Below, one piece after another: positions 1 to 6,890 of a DNA stretch of 34,099 nucleotides (the stretch's first letter is position 1; each line of letters begins with the position of its first letter). The notes beneath the pieces are model-generated. The model had not been told where the DNA came from, did not search any database, and saw only the letters and a program-made list of their open reading frames with translations. The DNA is from Chromera velia (lineage: Eukaryota; Sar; Chromeraceae), in NCBI GenBank assembly GCA_018398765.1, contig JAHBMJ010000424.1, forward strand, positions 1 through 34,099. Reading direction: 5' to 3'. A program made the position numbers and the translations under genes.

Positions 1-9
1 TCCGCCCAG

Positions 10-43
10 CCCCCCCCCCCCCTCTCTCTCTCTCTCTCTCTGT
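10..43. repeat. C-run followed by (CT)n microsatellite
   Basis: A run of about 13 C is followed by about ten CT units at the very start of the window. It is simple sequence, probably inside an intron or intergenic spacer upstream of the exon at 217. Confidence 0.9.
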
Positions 44-216
44 TTCTCTGTGCGTCCGGGGAATGGAATCAAGATTGATTGATTGCCTTTGTATCAGTGA
101 ATACAGGCAAAGTCACGAAGCCACTTATGTATACTTTTCTTTCTGTTAATTGTTTCTGTGTGCTCTTTTCATTCATATATTCTTTCCTTCATTCATTCAT
201 TTATTGATTTATTCAG

Positions 217-525
217 AGTTCCGGAGTGGAGCGGATTGAGGACCGCAGGGAGGCGTTTGTCTACACGTTGGAATTGGACGGACACGAGGACACGGTGGTC
301 GTCAACGGAGTAGTGGCGGCGGCCATGGGGGTGTACTGCGGGGAAGAGTTTGGGTGGAACGTTTTTACTCGGAAGAGTGTTCGATGCCGCGATCTGTCAG
401 GAACGTCTTCTGATAACAACAACAACCAGTGCAAAATTTGCGATATAGTGTGGGAGCCGTCTCTGAACTTCGCCAAAATAAAAAAGAACGACTTGACTAC
501 TAAATATCAACCCATTTTTTTCTGA
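217..525 (+). CDS. Terminal exon, possible Hint-like domain C-terminus (partial)
   Basis: The frame opens after a TGA at 205 and follows a good splice acceptor (pyrimidine-rich, ending TTCAG at 216). It stays open to a TGA at 523-525, so I read it as the 3'-terminal exon of a gene whose earlier exons lie outside the window. The translated exon of about 102 residues contains VYTLELDGHEDTVVVNGVV. This resembles the last beta-strands of Hint (hedgehog/intein-type) domains, where a tyrosine-leucine strand is followed by a 'VNG' turn. No catalytic C-terminal Asn or His-Asn pair is evident. The tail after residue 45 is Cys/Lys-rich with an Asn run (TSSDNNNNQCKICD) and ends in hydrophobics. The Hint assignment rests on one short motif and is weak; that the exon is coding is better supported than what it encodes. 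The upstream exon phase cannot be checked. Confidence 0.4.
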   Translation, partial: SSGVERIEDRREAFVYTLELDGHEDTVVVNGVVAAAMGVYCGEEFGWNVFTRKSVRCRDLSGTSSDNNNNQCKICDIVWEPSLNFAKIKKNDLTTKYQPIFF

Positions 526-2491
526 ACATACCAGAAGGATTTGTTTGTTTGTTTGCTTCTGCGATGGGAAGACATGACGCTTTGACTTATAATGTCAGTG
601 TTTGTGCACTGTTTGTTTGCAGGACAGGATTTAAGTGTCTGTTGTTTTAATAAGGCAGAGAAGTTTGCCCTAGAGTTTGCCTTGAATTCTTTAAAGATGC
701 CTTTGATTCAGTAGCCATGATTTTAAAGGCGTTTTGCACGATCAACGAATGCGTGGCGCAAAAAGATTGACTTGGTTCCAAAGTTGGGTAATGTCTACAT
801 ACAAACTGAAAACTTTGAGCCACCGCCGCGGCTAGTTTCTATGTTGCAATAGCACTGCTCAACATGAAACACCTGTAGTTGCTGCAGTTTGATGACACTT
901 AGCATAAATATAGTCTTTGAAACGCCATTTACAAAAGGAGGCAGGGCAGAGCAAAACTAAATGTTAATTTTTAAATATGTTTAATTTGTACTAAGTAAGG
1001 GTGTTGCGTGATTCATGCCAGTGATGCGTCACATGTTAAACGTTGTATCACAGTTCAAAGTTGTATGAATATTGTTGAGTAATGTTGTTTGAGTGTTCAA
1101 CTTGTTTAAGATTGTACGTTGTGTCAAGTTGTGTTGTGCTTCTTAGCATTTCAAGAATATTTTAAAAATGACATATCCAACAGAGTTAGTTTTAACCGTT
1201 GTTTTACGCGTACTTGTAGCTAGACTTGTAGTTGTATTACAACTTGGACTTTGAACTTACAAAGAGTTTAAAATGAGTTTAAGAGCAAGGTGCTAAGGTT
1301 TTATACTATTAAACTTACTACTACTACTAAGTAGTAATAAAACAAAAGTGAAATGCCGGGCAATTTGTTTTGTGCTGACTGCACAGATTGACAGAGAGAC
1401 AATTAATAAAAAAAAAACTATGAATCTTTCAATCTCGCTTCCGACACATTTTTAATTTATTTTTATTTATTCAAATCCCTTTAATTTAAATTATTAAATC
1501 TATTAATCTAGTAATGTGGTTACAGTTGACTTCCCTGCACACTGTTAACTTTTTACTTGTTAGGCTATTTGTCTGTTTCGTTCGATGTATTCGTTCGGTA
1601 TTCCAAAGACTTCGAAGAGAGCAGAGCAGTCTAAGTGAGTCGATATGCATGTATGTATCAATTCACCTCACTTCAATTCGGACTGCCGGCGTTGATCTTT
1701 CCATCTCTATCACTGGGCGGCATGGGCGTGCGCTCCGAATTTTAGTTTTCTTTGAAGGGCCACGCGCACTCACGCCTGCGTGCAGTTTATTTTCATCTCC
1801 CCGGCTGCCCAACTTCCGTACCATGCATACTTTAATTCATACACATTGGCGACGCACAAAGTTGAGTGAGTGAGTGCGTATGTGCTTGCGTCTCCTAGTA
1901 AATCTCTCGCCTTTTTTATCACATTTGTCAAGTCACTAAAAAAAGCTATGAAGCTAGCAATGAAGAGGGCCAGGTTTCCAATATTCAAGTTGATTTTGTC
2001 ATGTGAGTGCTAGTACAAGTGGCAATGAATCGATAATCGATATACTCTATATATATAATAGGACTAATAAATGACTGATAAATACTACACAATTAACTCG
2101 ACTAGATCTTAAATTTAATATAATGTTTTAATGAAAACTGGATGAGATAAAAATTAATTGTACATATATCATTGTAGTACAGTATGTTTAATTAAAATCT
2201 AAACTGCTGTTATTGATGGCTACACTGGCAGAATATTTCTTCATGGCAGTGCTCTATCTTTCTTACTCTCAAGCAGTGATAAACGCCGGGCTGTCAAACG
2301 GAAAGAAAGAGTCAGGAAGAGAGAAAAAGAGAACAACTCTTATAGGTGTTGTTATTATAAATTATTATAATACACTACATATACTGAGTGTTTCTTTGCA
2401 CCTCAGCTGAATTAAACTATTTACAGCTTTTTATACGCCCTTCTGAAACCCTCCTATACTCTGAACGAAGCAGCTGAGAATGATCAATTGA
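526..2491. other. AT-rich stretch with no convincing gene
   Basis: This stretch has short homopolymer and ATTT/TTAA-type sequence and frequent stops in all frames. The two longest ORFs (1514-1873 plus, 1770-1988 minus) lack conserved-looking composition. I see no tRNA, rRNA or clear inverted repeat. It is probably 3' flank of the first exon plus intergenic sequence. Confidence 0.6.
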
Positions 2492-2695
2492 TCACACACC
2501 CTTGCTTCTGAGCTTGTTAGCAGTCACATCTCTCATCCCTAATCCTGCCTTCTGATTGACCCCCCTGAGCAGCTCTTTTGCGCGGGGCGCAATCTTCGTA
2601 TGTGATAGACCCTTCTTCTCTGCGAAGTCGAAGTGTTCTAAGCAGAATACCTTCTCTCCATCCCACGTTGGATGGATTAAAGATGATGTGATCGC
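2492..2695 (-). pseudogene. Minus-strand coding fragment, unknown protein (3' part)
   Basis: On the minus strand the frame is open from just after a TAA (2696-2698) to a TGA at 2492-2494, giving 67 residues of ordinary-looking, Lys/Glu-rich globular sequence. It includes HPTWDGEKVFCLEHFDF and a basic tail (ELLRGVNQKAGLGMRD). No start codon is obvious, so it would have to be an exon or a remnant. It lies about 95 bases downstream, on the same strand, of the fragment at 2789-3616 and may be the last piece of the same broken gene. I do not recognise the family. A competing frame over the same bases is also open for about 60 codons, so the frame choice is uncertain. Confidence 0.35.
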
Positions 2696-2788
2696 TTAGC
2701 GATCAAAAGTCTGAGTCAGAATGTTATGGACTCCGAGGAATTTGGCCTTCTAATAAGGGCTCGGATCCCCTTCTGCTTACTCAGAGTA

Positions 2789-3616
2789 TCACGGTCTGGA
2801 TTCACGGATGGCGGGTTTCATGTCAAAACTAGTGTCGAAGCACAAAACTTTCATGAGAGAAGTTGGGTAAGACTGCTCAATTCGCTCTAAGAGAAATTTT
2901 TTGAAACGATTTTCATTGAAGCTGAGGGGAGGGAAGTGAAGGGAGTCGAGAATCCCTTTGAGGGTATCGGGGGTGAGGAGGGAGAAGGTGGTCCCGTTGA
3001 GAGTGCCAAGGAGGGTGTAGAATCTCTGTATTCCCCCCTTTAAAAGGCCAACAGCTTTCAACAGCTTTTTTGGTAGCTCAAACAAAGTCACCTCATTGTC
3101 GGATAGCCGAAGCTTCCACTGCTGAACTGCTGCTGCTGAACCCTCCCCCCCCCCAACCCCACCGCATCCCCTTCCCGCAGCAGCGGGGGCAGGAAGAGCA
3201 CCAGCACCGCGCCCTCTTCCTCTCCCAGCGCCGACTCCCGAAGGCTCCTGGCTCTCCTCCTTCAGCTCATTCAAGAACATCGTGCTGAGCTCGTCAGCAA
3301 ATGGAAAAGACAACATCTGAAGAGCTTTCTCCAGCCCCACAACAGGCATGTAGGGAGGGAAATCAGGCAATGGAAGCGGCGTCCGAAGCGGAATGGGACA
3401 GTCGCCTTCCCAGAGGATGGGCATGTTGTGTGCGACCGTGTTTGACCTTTTAAACACTCGGAACTTGTTGTTATTGAAAGACTTCCTTACAGTCCACTTT
3501 TGAAACCACTCAACCTTTTTTACAGGGTAATTTTGTTACGCAAAGCAGTGTTAGGCACTTTTGCTGCACGAATCGCGCACCGTGCCTGCTTCACGTGACC
3601 GATACGATCTGCGGCA
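2789..3616 (-). pseudogene. Unknown protein, frameshifted minus-strand gene fragment
   Basis: From 3526 down to the TGA at 2789-2791 one minus-strand frame is open for about 245 codons. It begins with a basic aromatic segment (KKVEWFQKWTVRKSFNNNKF), continues through a Pro-rich stretch (PLRTPLPLPDFPPYMP), then an Arg/Gly/Ala low-complexity linker. It ends in a globular-looking C-terminus (TPDTLKGILDSLHFPPLSF). Immediately upstream, 3616-3520 is coding-like in a neighbouring frame (GHVKQARCAIRAAKVPN) behind an acceptor ending ATGCAG (3617-3618). A single-base shift near 3520-3530 would join the two, so I call it a broken gene rather than two genes. No family is recognised. It sits in a transposon-rich block and may itself be element-derived, but nothing in the sequence proves that. 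Confidence 0.45.
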
Positions 3617-3830
3617 CTGCATAAAAAATTCAAATAGGAAGTTGGGTGCCCTGAGTCCAAAAAACGCCTTAAAATTGGATTTGCACAATTTTTTGAGGGA
3701 CCTGTCACACAAAATTTTGGAGTTGAACCTAGTTGAACCCGAAAGCTGTACTGAGGTTGATTTTTCCTTGACTATTCTGGCAGTCCTGTTGAGTGTCTGA
3801 CAGTGTGAGTGTGTGAGCGTGTGTGTGAGT

Positions 3831-3842
3831 GATCGATCAATT

Positions 3843-3873
<31 letters not shown>

Positions 3874-3914
3874 TCAATCAATTTTGAGCGCGATCGATCA
3901 ATCAATCAATCAAT
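3831..3914. repeat. (ATCA)n tetranucleotide repeat
   Basis: ATCA/GATC units are repeated with two short interruptions (AATTC and a GAGCGCGATCG segment). The array ends at CTCAG (3916-3920), which could act as a splice acceptor for the coding-like stretch that follows. Confidence 0.9.
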
Positions 3915-3920
3915 TCTCAG

Positions 3921-4157
3921 ACTGTCCCGTCTCCGTCTCTACAATCTGATATTATGTTGTCTGATAAAGTTGAAGGCGAGCCTTTCAACACTGTATTCAA
4001 ACCTAGCGGAGATCGGCGGCAAAAGAGAGCATATAAGCTTTTTGGGGTTCTCTCCTCCCTGCGTGTCCGAAATAAATTATTTGGGTTTGTTCAGGCGGGG
4101 GGCCTCCACGAGGCAGATTTTGAGAGAGAATGGGCTGCCCCTAGGGGCTGTTCATAA
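3921..4157 (+). pseudogene. Short plus-strand coding-like remnant
   Basis: After the possible acceptor at 3920 the plus frame is open for 78 codons to a TAA at 4155-4157. It has balanced, protein-like composition (KAYKLFG-type basic/hydrophobic mix, then GFVQAGGLHEADFEREW). Beyond the stop, a different frame looks coding to about 4251 (EVGEHFARIGCQARRTV), suggesting a frameshifted relic. There is no recognised family and no certain start. It may belong with the plus-strand exon at 4658. Confidence 0.25.
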
Positions 4158-4657
4158 GAGGGAGGTAGGAGAACATTTTGCTCGTATCGGCTGTCAGGCC
4201 CGGAGGACTGTTAGTGAGCGTATTTTGCTACGGGGCAGCACTGCTAGGTAGAACCCTAGTACCGTGTATGTTTATACTATAATTGAAGGTGATATAACAT
4301 AGGTTCTAATAGTTTTTAACACTGTTTTTTGCTTTTCCAGACTCGTTAGTATAAGGTTCTTTCAGATTCTTAAAGGTTCTTTAAAAAAGAATCAAGTCTA
4401 TATTGCGTTAAAGTAGTGTCTCCATCATTTAGTTCTTACTCTCTAGAGAAACCACTAGAGCCTAGGTTCTAGGAACCTAGACAAAAACCTGTAAGAACCA
4501 TAAAGAACCCCCCTCCTAAAGCTTCAGAAAGACTAAAGACCTAATTCAGATGATTAAAATGATCCAAACAAACAAAACAGATGCTTATATATGCTGAAAT
4601 TGACCGTCAAAATCATAAAACTTAGCTGTCAACTCGTTTTTTCTTCTCTTTAAACAG

Positions 4658-4813
4658 ACTTACAAGACGAGCAAGCTCTTCATCTTTCATAAAGACGGTT
4701 TCATTCATTTTATGCGCATGCATGAAGACGGAGAAAGAGGTGAATTGGAGGAAGAGGGAGGGGATGATCCATCGGAGATGAGTGACGAAGATGTACCCCC
4801 TGCCTCTCTCTGA
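4658..4813 (+). CDS. Acidic C-terminal exon, unknown protein
   Basis: A pyrimidine-rich acceptor (TTCTTCTCTTTAAACAG, ending at 4657) is followed by 51 open codons and a TGA at 4811-4813. The peptide starts with a basic/aromatic segment (KLFIFHKDGFIHFMRMHE) and ends in an acidic tail (ELEEEGGDDPSEMSDEDVPP). Such tails are common at protein ends, which supports this as a genuine 3' exon. Upstream exons are not certain; the remnant at 3921-4157 is one candidate. The minus strand is also open here for 162 codons, but its composition is less protein-like. Confidence 0.4.
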   Translation, partial: TYKTSKLFIFHKDGFIHFMRMHEDGERGELEEEGGDDPSEMSDEDVPPASL

Positions 4814-4825
4814 ATCAACAAGGTT

Positions 4826-5161
4826 ATGGTTAAGCTCGCTAAGGTAACCCACAAAAACTTTATTGCTCCTGCGTGTCTTCACGTCGGACGAATCAGGAAG
4901 CACAGAGGAAGGGATGGTCACTGGGATGGCAAAGCGTGCTCTGCAAAGCTTCGTTGCAAGGTGTGTGCAGCAGAGATCAATCTGAGTGATGTGTCCCCTG
5001 AAAAGAAAAAGGAGTGGGAAGAGAAAGGGCAGAAATGTGTAGCCCACACAGAAAGCAACATAAAGGTTGATACTTTCATGAAGCACATCAAAGCAAAGAG
5101 CGGTTGTCACGTATCAAACAGTGACACTATGACCATTCAAGAAAATGATTTCAAAGCTTGA
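4826..5161 (+). CDS. Small zinc-finger-like protein, probably transposon-associated
   Basis: The ORF runs from ATG at 4826 to TGA at 5159-5161 and encodes 111 residues. The N-terminal 40 residues are basic with a His/Arg/Gly-rich stretch. The centre has Cys-x2-Cys (RCKVCAAEI), a Lys/Glu helix, then a second Cys and a His pair, with a final basic helix ending KHIKAKSGCH. The order C-x2-C ... H-x(n)-C-H resembles the degenerate BED/hAT-type zinc fingers of DNA-transposon proteins, where a finger ends in a 'HxxxKxH'-like helix. It lies 12 bases after the stop of the exon at 4658-4813 and within the candidate inverted-repeat element at 4418-5453. That context supports a role in element DNA binding. 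No transposase catalytic domain follows, so the element would be non-autonomous or truncated. The family assignment is inference. Confidence 0.45.
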   Translation: MVKLAKVTHKNFIAPACLHVGRIRKHRGRDGHWDGKACSAKLRCKVCAAEINLSDVSPEKKKEWEEKGQKCVAHTESNIKVDTFMKHIKAKSGCHVSNSDTMTIQENDFKA

Positions 5162-5916
5162 GTTAGAGAAAAGCCAACCTCGCACAACAGATTTCTTCTT
5201 GGAGTCTTAATAAGTCTTGGAACCTTCTTTTTCCTTTTTTGATCTTTACCATCTGGAACCCTCTTTATCCCTCTATCTCTCACAGTCCTTTTCCAACGTT
5301 TTTCAGTCGAATTGGTGGACAAACTTTTGAATATTTTCATCGTGTTCAATGTTTCATAACTGGTTTTGGATGGGTTCTTTGGGGTTCTTGGAGGGTCAGA
5401 CTGAGAAGGCTAGAACCTAGGTTCTAGGAACCTAAGAACCTAGAGATGGAGACGTATAGTTTTTAAGCTCAAACCGAGTAAGAACCTTCAACCAATACTC
5501 TAAAAGTGTCATTTTTTTATTTTTTAGAACTTTTTTTTGCTTACAAAAAAAGTTTGGAGTTCATTTTAAATGTTTTAGAGCTTAGATTGCTACTACAAAG
5601 TCGTTTAAGGACCACATCTATATTTCAGAGTGCCTCTCCGTAGGTATTTTGAAAATACATACCAGGAATTTTGTTGAGGGACATCCGGTCCCCGGCGATG
5701 ATGACTGGGAGGAAGAGCTTGAGCCCAACCACGTGATTGACTGAGAAGTCTACCTTGACGGCCCTACGGTCTCCTTCGAGGTCAAAGTTGACCAGAGGGT
5801 GTTGTCTTCCTTTTTTATTTTCAATTTTTGAAGCATTTGTGTCCATTTTTCCCGAATTGCTCTGGCCTCCGTTCCAAGCAACTAAGAGACTCTCTGAATT
5901 TTGTCTTCTTTTCTAG

Positions 5917-6890
5917 GGGGCTGCACTCTACATATAGGTACATCATGACCCCTGACTTTAAAGAAAAAGAGACAAAAATTTAGGAATGTTATGCAAGAAG
6001 TTTCATAAAAAACTAAAAACTATAAATTACAAAGAACATGACAGTAACGTTAGTTTTTATGTTGGGCTAGAAACATGCATTCATTTTTATGAAAAACTTC
6101 GTGTCGCCAGGTTTTGTTGGGCTGTTAGGCTTATTGTACTGTTGGGCTTCACCTTGCTAGGAAGCTGTTGGGCGCCCAACACGCCCAACAAGAAAGCCCA
6201 ACATGGCCCAATAGCCCAACAAACACTCCTAACATGCATAACATGCACAATCATGATGATGAGAATGATTTAGAAGAATACTAGAACAATATAAAACACT
6301 GTTGGTGTTCTAGCAGTTAGCCCAGGTCGCCAAAGAGGACCCAGAAGCAGCAGCACCAGGCTACCAGCCGCCTTTTCCCTCTCAACCCATATCCATTTTT
6401 TTCCAAACAGTCCCCTAATAATATTGTGTATGTAGGTTTGTCTCAATTTTTTTTGGTATATTGTGAACGTTTTACGAAGAGTTTCAGGCTTATACTGCAC
6501 CAATGTGCAGCACTGAATGTTTTGAATGGTGTCTGTTGTATTCATATGCTTTGATACGTGGACCTGGCATATAAGATAAGCTTGTAGAGAAGGGAAAGGA
6601 CCTTGTTGGGCTCTGTTGGGCACTGTTGGGCTTCATGACCTGTCATGCATCTGATAAAAGGCCCAACAGAGCCCAACAGGCAATAAGCCTAACAGAACCT
6701 GGCGACACAACTTTGGACTGACATTTTTCAAGACTGAAGTTGAACTAGAGCTTGAGAATAGCCCAACATAACACTCCAGAATGTGTTTCATCTGCTAGTT
6801 TTAACTTTATAAGTTGGGATATAATATATAGTGTAAAAGGATGTAAGAAAAATTAGGGGTGAAGCTTAGGTATACCCATAGTGCAGCCCC
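5917..6890. mobile_element. 974-bp element with 11-12 bp terminal inverted repeats, inserted in the transposase-like relic
   Basis: GGGGCTGCACT (5917-5927) and its exact complement AGTGCAGCCCC (6880-6890) define the ends, with weaker similarity inward for another 30 bp (TATA, ACCCCT blocks). CTAG flanks both sides (5913-5916 and 6891-6894), a 4-bp duplication. The equivalent reading is a TA duplication with 12-bp ends. Removing the element plus one CTAG joins the two flanking minus-strand coding stretches in one frame, independent evidence that this is an insertion. It has no ORF of its own and is therefore non-autonomous. The superfamily is not assigned: TA or CTAG with G-rich ends does not fit one family unambiguously. 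Confidence 0.75.
6101..6708. mobile_element. Nested 608-bp element with 13-bp perfect inverted ends and TGTTGGGC repeats
   Basis: GTGTCGCCAGGTT at 6101-6113 is exactly mirrored at 6696-6708, and similarity continues inward (TGTT.GGCTTATTG). Candidate flanking duplications are AACTTC (6095-6100) and AACTTT (6709-6714), five of six bases identical. Both ends carry many copies of TGTTGGGC or its complement GCCCAACA (6115-6225 and 6603-6680), in direct and inverted order. Such subterminal arrays are where transposases of other DNA elements bind. No coding sequence is convincing inside. It sits wholly inside the element at 5917-6890, so it is the younger insertion. Confidence 0.65.

Larger units (their letters stand above)
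4418..5453. mobile_element. Candidate DNA element with imperfect terminal inverted repeats
   Basis: GTCTCCATC at 4418-4426 is mirrored by GATGGAGAC at 5445-5453. Inside each end lies a near-palindromic block, CCTAGGTTCTAGGAACCT, at 4461-4478 and 5416-5433. Further in, AAGAACC/AAAGAACCC motifs on the left match GGTTCTT/GGGTTCTTT motifs on the right in inverted orientation. The 1036-bp interval carries two plus-strand coding stretches, one zinc-finger-like. The flanks (GTAGT left, GTATAGT right) give no clean target-site duplication, so the exact ends are uncertain. More GGTTCT motifs lie outside on both sides (about 4303, 4354, 4373 and 5485), so the true element may be longer. Confidence 0.5.

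Noticed and set aside
4622-5110. 162-codon minus-strand ORF
   Set aside because: It overlaps the plus-strand exon and the Cys/His ORF. Its Phe/Leu-rich composition looks like the complement of Lys/Glu-rich coding sequence.
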